64,000 nt of DNA from QWHO01 sp039809865 (GTDB lineage: Bacteria > Vulcanimicrobiota > Xenobia > Xenobiales > QWHO01), in contig JBDHVW010000003.1 in NCBI GenBank assembly GCA_039809865.1, positions 62,001 to 126,000 of the forward strand, in the 5' to 3' direction. Position 1 is the stretch's first letter; each line of letters starts with the position of its first letter. Of this stretch, positions 1-9,804 are shown piece by piece. The notes beneath the pieces are model-generated. The model made no database searches. It had not been told where the DNA came from and worked only from the letters and a program-made list of their open reading frames with translations. The position numbers and the translations under genes were made by a program.

Positions 1-3000
1 GTCACGACCGGCACGGCCTACATCAAAGCCTGGGGTGGCGACCTGACGGTCACGAGCGCCACGGCCAATGGTGACGTGAACCTGTGGTCCGACTTCGACG
101 TCCTGGTTGACAACGTCAACGCGCTCGGCACGACCCATGTCGACGCGGTCGGAAGCATTCTGGAGGCCGGCTCGGATGCGGCCGCGGACATCAGCAGCGG
201 CGCGATCAACCTGCTGGCCGGCACCGGCATCCTGGGCCTGGAGGTCTCCACCCCGAACCTGACTGCCCACACGGATTCCGGCAACATCGAAGTGAGCAAC
301 CTCTTCGCCGGGGCCGCCACCGTCGTGGCCATCACCGAGCTCGGGGATATCGACGTCAGCAACGTGGGCAATCTCCTGGTGCACCAGGTGGAGGCGACGG
401 GCCGAGCCACGCTCACCTCCTATGCCGGTCAGATCGAGGAGAGTCTCCACGACGACCTCGAGACTGACGTCACGGCCACCTCGGCAACCTTCAACGCCGC
501 GCTGGGAATCGGACTCGACCGGATCATGGAGATGGCCATCGGCGAGGCTGGGCCGACCCGCGACGTTACCGCCCACACCGTGGCGGGCAATATCTTCCTC
601 CAGAACACAGCTCCCGGGATGGTCAACTATTTCGTGACGGCCGACGCGGGCAACATCTGGCTCGCCCAGACCGGTGGTGAGGGCGCGGCCTGGTTCACCC
701 ATTCGGGCGGCCACACGTCCGTGAGCAACGACGCCCACTCCGTCGTCGCCGAGGCAACTGCGGGAGGCGACTTCACCGTCTCCAGCCCGGGCGAGTTGCT
801 CATCAAGTCCGCCACCATCACGGGCGACTTCACGGCCACGTCCGGCTACCGCATCTACGAAGCAGACGCCGACGTCGACGTCGACCTGACCGCTGACAAC
901 GTAACTCTCACGGCCGTGAGCGGCATCGGCTTGTTTGGCGCCATCGAGATCGACGCCAACACTCTGACCGCCAACAACACGGGCAACCAGGCGATCAACC
1001 TGACCGACGTGGCAGGAGGCCTGGTGGTCGACTCCGCCGTCAACGCCGACGGGACTGTCAGCCTGACCGCCCTGGACGGTGACCTGACCGCCGTGAGCGT
1101 CATCGCGGGCGGCAACGCCGGCGTCAACCTGGCTGCGGGCGCCAACGTCCTGGTTGGCGACGTCCAGGCCGAGCTCAACCACGTGGAGATCGTCGCGGGC
1201 GGCGCCATCAGCGAGGACGTGAACCCCGACACCGGCGCCGACGTGCTGGCCACCTCCGTCAATTTGACGGCGGGCACGGGCATCACCGGCCTCGAGCTCT
1301 CCACCGGCGAGGGCGCGGGCGCTCTGAGCCTGAACTTCGACACCAGCTCCGGAGACATCCAGGTCGTCAACTTCGCCCACTCCCAGACGCAGTACAACGC
1401 CCACACGGGCGACGGTAGCGTGGACATCTCCCACGAGGGCAACTGGACGGCCATCCTCAACCTGCACGCGGACGGCGGCAGCGCCACCTTCTCCAACGTG
1501 GGCACAGGCGGCTCCAACACGCTGGCGTTTGACGTCACGGCGGCCAACGACATCACGATTGACGTGAACAACAGCCCGGGTGAGGTCATCCTCGGCGCCC
1601 TCACGGCCGGCGGCACGGTGTCCATCAACACGCCCAACCGGATCTACGATTACGGCGCCGACCCCGAGGTCGACATCACGGCCGAGAACGTCGTGCTCTA
1701 CGCTCCTAACGGCGTGGGCCTGTTCGGTGACCTCGAGCTGGACGCCAACCACCTGACGGTCGAGGCCGGGCTGATCGGCATCGTCGACCAGGGCGACGGC
1801 CTGACGGTCGACTCGGCCATCACCGGCAGCGTGGCCTACATCAAGTCGTGGGGCGGCGACCTGACGGTCCAGCATGCCGAGGGCAACGAGATCAACCTGT
1901 GGTCCGACCACAACGTGAACGCGGGCAGCGTCACCGCCTCCTCGGTCATCAACGTCTGGGCTGACGGAAGCATCCTCGAGGCCGGCTCGGACGCGAATGC
2001 CGACCTGGTCAGCGGCTACATGAATCTGTTCGCGGGCACCGGCATCGGCGACCTCGAGATCGACAACGTCTACCTGACTGCCACCACCGACACGGGTGGA
2101 ATCAACTTCACCAACACCGGTGAAACTGTCGGGATCGGCGTGCTCGATCTAACGGCCGGTGCAGGCGACATCACCGTCGAAAACCACGGCATCATCGTGG
2201 TCGCCGAGCAGGTGAGCACGGGCGCGGGCAACATCAGTATCACCAACGTAGGCAGCGACCTCCTGGTCGGCACGGTGACGACGCCAAACGATGTTTTCCT
2301 GAGCTCCACCGAAGGAGCCATCGAGGAAACGGACATCCAGGACGGGGGAGCGGACGTCGTGGCGGGCAGCGTCACCATGGTCAGCGCCACCGGAGCCGGT
2401 ATCCTGCGCCCGTTCGAGATGTCCACCCAGGCCATCACGGCCAACGCCACGGCGGGCCGCCTCGACCTCTACAACGAATCGGCCACCGACGTCATTGTCT
2501 CGATGCAGACCAACAGCGCCAGCGACATCAGCCTGCAGCAGACAGGCGCGGGCGCGGTGAATGTCCTCCACGCCCAATCCGGAAGTCAGGTCCTCGTGCA
2601 TAACCAGGGCGACATCCGCGCGGACAACGTGATCGCACCCATCCGGGCGGTCCTGGAGAGCACCGACGGCAGCCTGACCGAACTGGGTAACGACGGCGAA
2701 ATCGACCTCACCGCGGGCATAACGGTGCTGAATGCTGGCAGCGGCATCAGCGGCCTCGAGCTCGGCTCACCCGACGTCCGGGCGACCTCCCTGGAGGGCG
2801 CGATCGAGCTCTCGAACGAATCGGCCACCGCCTCGGTGGCCCAGCTTTCCGCCGACTCGATCACCTTCAGCCAGACGGGTGGCGGCGACCTCGGGGTCAC
2901 CAGCGCGGTGGCGAATGACGGCTCGGTCACGCTGACCAATCAGGCGGACTTGTTGCTCGACAACGTGAGCGCGGCCACCTTCGCGTTCCTCACCTCGACC

Positions 3001-6000
3001 GAGGGCGGCATCCAGGAGCTCGGCAGCGACACGACCGCGGACCTCACGGCCCAGTTTGCCAGCCTGCAGGCCGCCACGGGAATCGGCTCCGCCGGTTCCC
3101 TGGAGCTGGCCATCGGTCTGGCGGGCCCGACGTTCTACGTCAGCGCCATCACTCAGAACGGCGATGTCGTCTTTACCAACGAGGCGGCTGGACCGCTCAA
3201 CTACTTCGCCGAAACCGGCGTGGGGAGCATCGACATCAACGCCACGGGCGGGCAGTTCGCAGCCTGGTTCACGCACGCCACCGATGGGAACATCAACGTG
3301 GCCAGCGACAGCGGGGCTCACATGGCCGACATGAGCGCGGGTGGGGACATCACGGTCTATGCTCCGGGCGAGCTGCTCTACAAATCGGCCGTGGCCGGGG
3401 GAACGATGACCCTGACGACTGACAACCGCATCTACGAGGCCGACACCGACGCGGATGTCGACCTCGTGGCCGACAACCTGATCGTGAACGCGGTCAACGG
3501 TATCGGCATCGCCTACACGATGCACATCGACGCCGACCACCTGACCGTGGTCAATACGGGGGGTAACGTCATTCACGTGACCGACGCTTCGGGCGGCCTG
3601 ACCGTTGACGACGCCAGCAACTCGGGCGGCGCGGTAACGATCGTGACCCAGGCCGGCGACCTGACCGTCAACAGCCTGAACGCTCAGGGCGGCAACGCCA
3701 ACCTTTACTCGGCGGGCGACGTCGTCGTCGACGAGGTGGTGAGCAGCAACTCGATCGGCTTCACGGTCGCGGGAGCTCTGCGCGAGGCCCCCGACCACGA
3801 CGCCGAGGCCGACATCGTGGGCCATTCTCTGTGGGTTTCGGCCGGCACCGGGATCGGAGCGGACGACACCCTCGAGCTCGCCATCGGCGACTTCCCGGGT
3901 AGCCCGGGCGTGACGACCAGCACGATCGTGGGCGACATCCGTCTGGCCAACGAGGCCACCAGCTCGATCTTCTACACCGCTACGACCGGCGAGGGTGACA
4001 TCGAGATCGACCAGACCGGGGCGTTCAGCGCCGGGTTCTTCGCCAGCACGGGCGAGGGCAACGTTGCGCTGAGCGTTGCCAACACCGCCTACGTGATCGC
4101 TTCCGCCTCAGGGGACGTGAACGTCGATGTGACGGGCGAGCTCCTCATCCAGAGCGCGGTGGCCGGCGGCACCTTCACGGGCACTTCCGAATACCGCATC
4201 TACGAGGCCGACCCGGATGCGGGCGCCGACATCACCGCGGCGAACGTGGTGCTGAGTGCCCAGGGCGGCATCGGCCTCTTCGGCACCATCGAGCTCGATG
4301 CAGACACGCTCACGGCCACGAACACCGGCAATCAGGCCATCGACCTCACCGATGTGGGCGACGGCGTAACGGTTAGCTCGGTCAGCAATGCCGACGGCCT
4401 CATCAACCTGACGGCCCAGAACGGCGACCTCCGGGTAGTCGACGCGGTTGCAGGCGGAAGCGGAAACATCACGCTCACCGCGACCGCCGGCCAGGTCCAG
4501 ATCGGAAACGTGACGGCGCTGGGCAACACGGTCGACGTCGCTGCCTCGGACGCCATCCGAGAAGTCCCGACCGACGCCGAAGCCGACATCACGGCCGAGA
4601 CGATCAACCTCAGTTCGGGCTGGTACATCGACCTGGACGTGGACGCGACCACGGTCAACTCGTCCAGCGTCAGCGTGACGGACCTGACCGATACGGACGG
4701 CGGCGTGCTCTACAACGTGACCGGACCCGACGTGGTCCTGCGCGGCCAGAACGGGGACCTCGTTCTGGGGAACGTGGTCAACGCCCAGGCCGGTGGGAAC
4801 GTGAACGTACACCAGACGGGCACAGGCGATGTGGTGGTCCAGAACCTGGCCGTGAACAATCAGGTCATCATCACCGCCGAGGGTGCCATCACGGGCTCGG
4901 GCCTCAGCGCCAGCAACGTGGATTTGCAGGCGGGCGGTGATGTTGCTCTGGCGGCCACGCTTGGCGCGGCTTCGGGTCAGCAAGCGGTCAATGTAGACTC
5001 GAGCGCGGGCAACATCGACCTCGATGTGACGGCGCTCGGCGACCTTAACTTCCAGCTGAGCACGGTCGACGGCTCGATTCAGGCGGATCAGACTGGCGGC
5101 CACGACGCCCGCTGGTTCGCTTACAGCAGCGCGGCCCAGGACATCCGCCTGACGAACGACGGCGACGCCCTGGTGCACCAGGTGCAGTCGAATGGCGGAA
5201 ACGTCGACCTGACTGCGGGTGGCTCGATGACCATCGACGAGGGCTACGCGTTCAACGGCACTTTCTCGGCCCAGGCCGGCGGGTCCATCAGCGAGGTGGG
5301 CTCCGAAAGTGGGTGGGACGTCCGCGCCGACGACGTCAACCTGGCAGCTGCCAACGGAATCACCGGCCTCGAGCTGGATGCCGACAGGCTGACGGCGAGC
5401 AACTCGACTTCGGGCGACATCGACCTGACGAACTCGTTGTCAGTCGAACTGCAGGTATTGAGCGCCGTCAACGATGGCGGCGACATCCACCTGCACCAGG
5501 ATAGCGGAACACTGCAGGTAGACTTTGCCTCGGCTGACAATGTCTCGCTAACTTCCGGAAACGGAGTCCTGATCGGCGAGGTCAATGGCCAGGGCACGGT
5601 CTACGTGGGCGCCGGCTCGGGCAGCGCCATCGGAGCGACGGTCGCGGATCCGGAAGTGGACATCCGCGCCATCAACATCAACCTGAATGCAGGCGCAGGG
5701 ATTACGGGTCTCGAGTTGGCCACTCAGGCGCCGGGCGGCGGCAACAGTGTCACCGCACACACCAATGGGGGCAGCATCCAACTGGAGAACGCGGCCGAGG
5801 GAGATACCTACTACGATCTGGTCTCCAACTACGGAAACATCGACGTGGCCCAGACAGGTCCGCGCACGGCCATCGCCTCGGCCAGCGCTCCTAACGGCAG
5901 CATCGACTTTGCCGTGGAGGGCCAGGCTCTGATCGAGCTGTTCACAGCCGGCCAGGATATCGCCATCACCAGCACGGCCAGCAACATCGGCGTCAATCTC

Positions 6001-6303
6001 GTGGAGGCGGGCGGCAGCGTCGACCTGGTCGCGGCCACCAACATCGGCGAGTTCAACGGTCAGGATGCTGCGGCCGACGTGGTGGCGGGAGGCGACTCGA
6101 CCATCCAGGCGCTGGGCGGAGCCATCGGCCTGCACCACGCGCTCGGGGTCGACATCACCAACGGCACTCTGAGCGTGCTGGCAACCACCGAATACCAGGG
6201 CCTCTCGATCGCCATCGACGGCATCGTGAGCCCTTCCAACACGCTGCTCCTGCTGAACACCCCGCCTGGACAGGTGCTGTTCAACGGCGTGCCGGTGCCG
6301 TAG
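1..6303 (+). CDS. Giant repetitive exoprotein/adhesin, 5' end outside the window
   Basis: The frame is open from base 1 and ends in TAG at 6301-6303, giving 2,100 visible residues; the N-terminus, signal and any secretion domain lie upstream. The visible part is a chain of degenerate beta-rich modules with recurring phrases such as 'RIYEAD.DADVD', 'GIGLFG.IELDA..LTA', 'NTGNQAI.LTD', 'GDLTV' and 'ITGLEL', rich in Ala, Asp, Gly, Thr and Val. The opening residues (VTTGTAYIKAWGGDLTV) recur near base 1830, so the repeats continue upstream. The composition is that of filamentous-haemagglutinin-like or very large surface exoproteins, which typically form long beta-helices for adhesion or biofilm. 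The protein ends in 'PPGQVLFNGVPVP', with no LPXTG, PEP-CTERM or T9SS-like sorting signal. Surface adhesion is inferred from composition and repeats only. A terminator follows at 6322. Confidence 0.8.
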   Translation, partial: VTTGTAYIKAWGGDLTVTSATANGDVNLWSDFDVLVDNVNALGTTHVDAVGSILEAGSDAAADISSGAINLLAGTGILGLEVSTPNLTAHTDSGNIEVSNLFAGAATVVAITELGDIDVSNVGNLLVHQVEATGRATLTSYAGQIEESLHDDLETDVTATSATFNAALGIGLDRIMEMAIGEAGPTRDVTAHTVAGNIFLQNTAPGMVNYFVTADAGNIWLAQTGGEGAAWFTHSGGHTSVSNDAHSVVAEATAGGDFTVSSPGELLIKSATITGDFTATSGYRIYEADADVDVDLTADNVTLTAVSGIGLFGAIEIDANTLTANNTGNQAINLTDVAGGLVVDSAVNADGTVSLTALDGDLTAVSVIAGGNAGVNLAAGANVLVGDVQAELNHVEIVAGGAISEDVNPDTGADVLATSVNLTAGTGITGLELSTGEGAGALSLNFDTSSGDIQVVNFAHSQTQYNAHTGDGSVDISHEGNWTAILNLHADGGSATFSNVGTGGSNTLAFDVTAANDITIDVNNSPGEVILGALTAGGTVSINTPNRIYDYGADPEVDITAENVVLYAPNGVGLFGDLELDANHLTVEAGLIGIVDQGDGLTVDSAITGSVAYIKSWGGDLTVQHAEGNEINLWSDHNVNAGSVTASSVINVWADGSILEAGSDANADLVSGYMNLFAGTGIGDLEIDNVYLTATTDTGGINFTNTGETVGIGVLDLTAGAGDITVENHGIIVVAEQVSTGAGNISITNVGSDLLVGTVTTPNDVFLSSTEGAIEETDIQDGGADVVAGSVTMVSATGAGILRPFEMSTQAITANATAGRLDLYNESATDVIVSMQTNSASDISLQQTGAGAVNVLHAQSGSQVLVHNQGDIRADNVIAPIRAVLESTDGSLTELGNDGEIDLTAGITVLNAGSGISGLELGSPDVRATSLEGAIELSNESATASVAQLSADSITFSQTGGGDLGVTSAVANDGSVTLTNQADLLLDNVSAATFAFLTSTEGGIQELGSDTTADLTAQFASLQAATGIGSAGSLELAIGLAGPTFYVSAITQNGDVVFTNEAAGPLNYFAETGVGSIDINATGGQFAAWFTHATDGNINVASDSGAHMADMSAGGDITVYAPGELLYKSAVAGGTMTLTTDNRIYEADTDADVDLVADNLIVNAVNGIGIAYTMHIDADHLTVVNTGGNVIHVTDASGGLTVDDASNSGGAVTIVTQAGDLTVNSLNAQGGNANLYSAGDVVVDEVVSSNSIGFTVAGALREAPDHDAEADIVGHSLWVSAGTGIGADDTLELAIGDFPGSPGVTTSTIVGDIRLANEATSSIFYTATTGEGDIEIDQTGAFSAGFFASTGEGNVALSVANTAYVIASASGDVNVDVTGELLIQSAVAGGTFTGTSEYRIYEADPDAGADITAANVVLSAQGGIGLFGTIELDADTLTATNTGNQAIDLTDVGDGVTVSSVSNADGLINLTAQNGDLRVVDAVAGGSGNITLTATAGQVQIGNVTALGNTVDVAASDAIREVPTDAEADITAETINLSSGWYIDLDVDATTVNSSSVSVTDLTDTDGGVLYNVTGPDVVLRGQNGDLVLGNVVNAQAGGNVNVHQTGTGDVVVQNLAVNNQVIITAEGAITGSGLSASNVDLQAGGDVALAATLGAASGQQAVNVDSSAGNIDLDVTALGDLNFQLSTVDGSIQADQTGGHDARWFAYSSAAQDIRLTNDGDALVHQVQSNGGNVDLTAGGSMTIDEGYAFNGTFSAQAGGSISEVGSESGWDVRADDVNLAAANGITGLELDADRLTASNSTSGDIDLTNSLSVELQVLSAVNDGGDIHLHQDSGTLQVDFASADNVSLTSGNGVLIGEVNGQGTVYVGAGSGSAIGATVADPEVDIRAININLNAGAGITGLELATQAPGGGNSVTAHTNGGSIQLENAAEGDTYYDLVSNYGNIDVAQTGPRTAIASASAPNGSIDFAVEGQALIELFTAGQDIAITSTASNIGVNLVEAGGSVDLVAATNIGEFNGQDAAADVVAGGDSTIQALGGAIGLHHALGVDITNGTLSVLATTEYQGLSIAIDGIVSPSNTLLLLNTPPGQVLFNGVPVP

Positions 6304-6321
6304 GCTCTTGAGCCTGGGGGG

Positions 6322-6356
6322 AAACGGCGGGTCGCGAAGGCCGCCGTTTCTTCTTT
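6322..6356 (+). terminator. Rho-independent terminator of the adhesin gene
   Basis: A perfect 9-bp inverted repeat (AAACGGCGG / CCGCCGTTT) with a 10-nt loop begins 18 nt after the adhesin stop codon and is followed by a T-rich tract (cttctttt). Confidence 0.8.
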
Positions 6357-6540
6357 TCCAGGGACAGGTGCCTGAAAATGGCGAGGCGCGGAGGGCGCCG
6401 GGCATCAATAAAGCGCATCCCAAAGCCAGACAGGGGCCAACCCCCCCGGGTCTGCGCATCGGCAGCGCTTGCGCTTAAGGCTGGCTCACGCCCGCGGTCA
6501 AGCGCGGGGTCCGGTTCGCATCCCCGCGCTCGACCAGGGC
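6357..6540. other. Convergent intergenic spacer with a terminator-like hairpin
   Basis: No gene is supported here. On the minus side, 10 nt beyond the end of the transglutaminase-fold gene, a perfect 9-bp inverted repeat (AGCGCGGGG at 6501-6509, CCCCGCGCT at 6522-6530) with a 12-nt loop could end minus-strand transcription, although no T tract follows. The motif GGGACAGGTGCCTG, a small imperfect palindrome, lies at 6361-6374. Confidence 0.4.
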
Positions 6541-9009
6541 TTACTGCATCTTGAAGCGCGTCTCTTGCAAGATCACGTCCAGATTCTGGGTGGGAATCGA
6601 GATCTTGACGACCTGGCGGTTGTCGTTGAGGAAGAAGGCCATGCCGCCATCGGACTCGAGGCGCCAGACCTCGGTCTCGTTGCCGTCGGCACCGGTCAGG
6701 GGCTCCTGGCCTTTGACCTCGAGCACCATCTCGCGCGTGCGCAGCTCCTCGGGCACGAAGATGTGGAACGTGTACTTGTCGCCCGCGGTGTAGGTCTTGC
6801 CCGCCTCCGGCTTGGGCGTCTGCCCCACCACCAGCGCCCACTGCGAGAGGAACCGCTGGTCGGTCAGGTAGGTGCCCTGCGAGAACGGAACCTCGCGCGT
6901 CTTCGTGTCCTTGCCCTCGACACTCTCCTGGCGCGCCAGGTCGGGTAGGAACTCGAACTTCTGGTCCATGGTCGTCTTGCCGTTCTCGTTGGCGTTGAGC
7001 GAGAACGTGAGCGGCAGACCGCGCGGATCCACGAAGAGCTCGCTGCTGGCTTTGAACGGGACCGACTTCTCCTGGTTGATCTCGGCCGTGGCGTTGAAGA
7101 GATAGCCCTCCTTGTTGTCGCGCACGACCAGCTCCTTGATCGTGGCCACCTCCTGGCCGATCTTCTGACCATCCTTGATGATGCTGTAAACGCGCTCCTC
7201 GCCCACCGGCCAGGCCAGCTCGTTGTTGAAGAAAGCCACCTTATTGGGGGCGCGGGGGGCGTAGGAGATGACCTTCACGGCCAGGCTCTGCACGTCGCCG
7301 CTTTCCCAGAGGGCCACATGAGAAGCGCCCACGTGACCCTGCTCGGAAGTGGTGGGGTCGAACGGCACCCAGCCCTCGTCAGGACCGAGCCAGAGCTCGG
7401 CCCAGTGGTGCGGCACGAAGGAGCCCTCGCGGAACAAGAGGCCCCCCACCCGCCGCGCCGGCAGCTTGGCCGCGCGGGCCAGCGCCACCAGCACCAGCGC
7501 CTTCGACTCGGGGTTGCCCACGCCGCTCTCGAGCGCGTAGCGCGCGCTCGGCAGCGAGACTCCCTCCTCGACCTGCGAGTTCACGTAGTTACACAGGCGC
7601 TTGGCGGCCTGGAACGTGTTCTCCGACTTCCAGGTCAGCTCCAGAGCCTTATTGACGATCGGCGAGTAATCGGACTCGACGCCCGGCCCCGGCTTGAGAT
7701 AGACGGCCACGTCCTCGGGGATCGTGCCCTTGAGCGGGTAGGGCGTGCGCCGCTCCATCTCGATGGGCACCGAGCGCACCACCACGCGGCCCTTCATGTA
7801 GCCCTCTTTGATCTCGCCGGTGAAGTACTGCCGGTAGCCCGGCACCTTGTGATCGGCGAACTGGCCGCCGCGCAGCGAGATCTCCACGTCGGCCTCGAGC
7901 GCGGTCAGCTTCTCCGGGTCGGGGAAGTAGACGTTGGAGGCCACCACCTTGCGGGGCCAGAGGTCCACCCCCTTGGAAGCCTCGACCTGCTTGATCAGCT
8001 TGCCATTGGCGGTGCGGCGCATGGTCAGGCCGCGCCCGATCTCCTGCACCTCCATCAGCTCGAGGTTGCGGTCGCTGACGCGCACTTTGGCCAACAGCTC
8101 GCCCTTGAGGTCGGTGATGGTATACAGGCGGGTTTTGACGTCCTGCTTGTCCCACTTGATGGTCTCGATCTTGGGCGCGTAGACGACCACCTTGCCGCTG
8201 CCGCGCAGAATCGGGTCATAGGCGTCCAGGATGCCTCCGTTGACGGCCGAGCGCACGAGCAGCCAGTAGTGCTCGGGGAAAGTGTCCAGGGCTCCCCAGA
8301 GGTTGTTGAACAGGAGCCGCGGCGTCTCGCCCTTGGGGAAGAAGAACTGATTCTGCTGGCTGATCTTGCCGGCCGAGTTGGTCTGGGCCACGGAGCGGTT
8401 GGTGTAGATGCACTCCAGGCCGAACACGTCGTCGGCCTTCTCGGAGCCCTGCTTGCAGGTGAAGAGCGACGGAAGCAGGGTCTTCTTTTCCACGATCAGC
8501 TTGGAGAGGAACAGGGTGTCGCTCACGCCCCCCACGCCCAGCTTGATCCGGCCACGGCCGTCGAGGATGTAGAACTGCTCGCCGGCCAGGCCCATCGAGC
8601 CGGTGACCTGGAACAGAGAATAGCCGACCAGCTTGCCGTCGTAGAGGATCTCGTAGAGCTGGGTGGAGCCCAGCGGGAGATCGGGCTTGACCACGGCCGG
8701 GCCCGTGGGCATCGGCAGAGGCGGCGGCGGGGTGGGCCGCGCGGCGCCGGGCGAAGGCTCTTCGGCGGGAGTGTCGGGCTCGAAGTTCTCCTCGTCCGGG
8801 TCGGGCGCCACGTCGGGCATCGGCGGCAGGACCAGAGGCGGCAGCGAGCCAGGCGTGGCGTCGGTCTTGGGCGCCTGGGGGGCCGGGGCCGGCACGGCCG
8901 GATTGATGGGGGCGCTGGGCGGAGGCTGCTGAGGCTCCTCGGCCGGCACGGTCAGGGCCAGGCCCGCCGCTACGACCAGGGCCGCCGCCGTGGTGCGAAA
9001 ATAATTCAT
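6541..9009 (-). CDS. Secreted transglutaminase-fold protein lacking the catalytic Cys
   Basis: 822 residues. An N-terminal signal peptide (residues 1-23, cleavage near VPA|EEP) is followed by a Pro-rich linker to about residue 105, so the protein should be periplasmic or surface-exposed. The C-terminal half contains a transglutaminase-like core: 'ALVLVALARAAKLPAR', then 'HHWAELWLG' with His534 and 'GWVPFDPTT' with Asp551. Active relatives have G-[DV]-C-x-x-x-A just before the helix; here the sequence is GNPESKA, with Pro500 in place of the nucleophilic Cys. It is therefore predicted to be a non-catalytic relative, perhaps a binding or scaffold protein. It starts 9 nt after the trpC stop on the same strand, so the two are probably cotranscribed. 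No partner in trp metabolism is evident. Confidence 0.75.
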   Translation of the reverse strand: MNYFRTTAAALVVAAGLALTVPAEEPQQPPPSAPINPAVPAPAPQAPKTDATPGSLPPLVLPPMPDVAPDPDEENFEPDTPAEEPSPGAARPTPPPPLPMPTGPAVVKPDLPLGSTQLYEILYDGKLVGYSLFQVTGSMGLAGEQFYILDGRGRIKLGVGGVSDTLFLSKLIVEKKTLLPSLFTCKQGSEKADDVFGLECIYTNRSVAQTNSAGKISQQNQFFFPKGETPRLLFNNLWGALDTFPEHYWLLVRSAVNGGILDAYDPILRGSGKVVVYAPKIETIKWDKQDVKTRLYTITDLKGELLAKVRVSDRNLELMEVQEIGRGLTMRRTANGKLIKQVEASKGVDLWPRKVVASNVYFPDPEKLTALEADVEISLRGGQFADHKVPGYRQYFTGEIKEGYMKGRVVVRSVPIEMERRTPYPLKGTIPEDVAVYLKPGPGVESDYSPIVNKALELTWKSENTFQAAKRLCNYVNSQVEEGVSLPSARYALESGVGNPESKALVLVALARAAKLPARRVGGLLFREGSFVPHHWAELWLGPDEGWVPFDPTTSEQGHVGASHVALWESGDVQSLAVKVISYAPRAPNKVAFFNNELAWPVGEERVYSIIKDGQKIGQEVATIKELVVRDNKEGYLFNATAEINQEKSVPFKASSELFVDPRGLPLTFSLNANENGKTTMDQKFEFLPDLARQESVEGKDTKTREVPFSQGTYLTDQRFLSQWALVVGQTPKPEAGKTYTAGDKYTFHIFVPEELRTREMVLEVKGQEPLTGADGNETEVWRLESDGGMAFFLNDNRQVVKISIPTQNLDVILQETRFKMQ

Positions 9010-9018
9010 AGTGTGGTC

Positions 9019-9804
9019 CTATATCTCAACGTGTTTGGTTCCCCGCAGCCGTCGCAAGGCGAGGGCGGGATCTTCTGCCGTGACCAACGATTCGCCTACT
9101 AAGAATGCGTTAACTTCTGGCAGCTCCTCCAGCTCCTGCCGGAAAAAAAATCCACTCTCGCTCACCCGGACGACGTCCGGGGGCAATCTGGTTCCCAGAC
9201 GGCGCGTGGTTTTGCGATCTACCTGGAAGGTCGAGAGGTTGCGATTATTGATCCCGATCAAATCGGGACCCAGGGGCAGCACGGCTTCGAGCTCACGCTC
9301 GTCGTGCACCTCGACCAGGGCGGCCATGCCCAGCTCGCGGGCCAGAGCTTGCATCTCGCCCAGTTTGGGGGGCTCGAGCGCGGCCGCGATCAGCAGGATG
9401 GCGTCGGCGCCCATCGCGCGCGCCGCGTGGACCTCCCAGGGCTCGAGCAAGAAGTCCTTGCGCAGCACGGGGATGCTCACCGCCTCCCGGGCCGCCCTCA
9501 GGTCGTCGGGGGTGCCGCGGAAGTAGTCGGGCTCGGTCAGCACGGACAGCGCCACGGCACCGCCCTGCTCATACTGCCGGGCCAACACGGCCGGGTCCAG
9601 CGGGTCCTTCAGGGTGCCTTTGGAGGGCGAAGCGCGCTTGATCTCGGCGATGATGCGCGGCCACGGACCTCTTTCGAGCGCCGCCCGAAAGGGCCGCACC
9701 AGGCCGGCGTCGCGCGCCTGAGCTGCAAATTCGGCCTGGCGGGCCGAACCGGCCAGGAATTCCGCCGACTCGCGGCGCGTTTGTAGGATCTTCTCTAGAT
9801 ACAT
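9019..9804 (-). CDS. trpC: Indole-3-glycerol phosphate synthase
   Basis: 261 residues, normal for single-domain TrpC. It closes the indole ring of tryptophan by converting 1-(o-carboxyphenylamino)-1-deoxyribulose-5-phosphate to indole-3-glycerol phosphate. The family strand motifs are present in order: 'IIAEIKRASPSKG' (catalytic Lys), 'LTEPDYFRG', 'VLRKDFLLEPWEV', 'GADAILLIAA', 'LVEVHDEREL', 'IGINNRNL', 'VSESGF' and 'AFLVGESL'. The frame stays open upstream to 10269, but homology begins at ATG 9804 (MYLEKIL), so that start is chosen. No Shine-Dalgarno is close to it. It is an orphan here: no other trp genes are in the window, and it precedes the transglutaminase-fold gene by 9 nt. Confidence 0.95.
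   Translation of the reverse strand: MYLEKILQTRRESAEFLAGSARQAEFAAQARDAGLVRPFRAALERGPWPRIIAEIKRASPSKGTLKDPLDPAVLARQYEQGGAVALSVLTEPDYFRGTPDDLRAAREAVSIPVLRKDFLLEPWEVHAARAMGADAILLIAAALEPPKLGEMQALARELGMAALVEVHDERELEAVLPLGPDLIGINNRNLSTFQVDRKTTRRLGTRLPPDVVRVSESGFFFRQELEELPEVNAFLVGESLVTAEDPALALRRLRGTKHVEI

Noticed and set aside
1..6303. Possible CRISPR or DNA tandem repeat in the repetitive adhesin gene
   Set aside because: Repeats are at protein level, degenerate in DNA and without regular spacers.
7318..9102. A 594-codon plus-strand frame antisense to the transglutaminase-fold gene
   Set aside because: His/Arg/Leu/Gly-rich antisense shadow without motifs, typical in GC-rich DNA.
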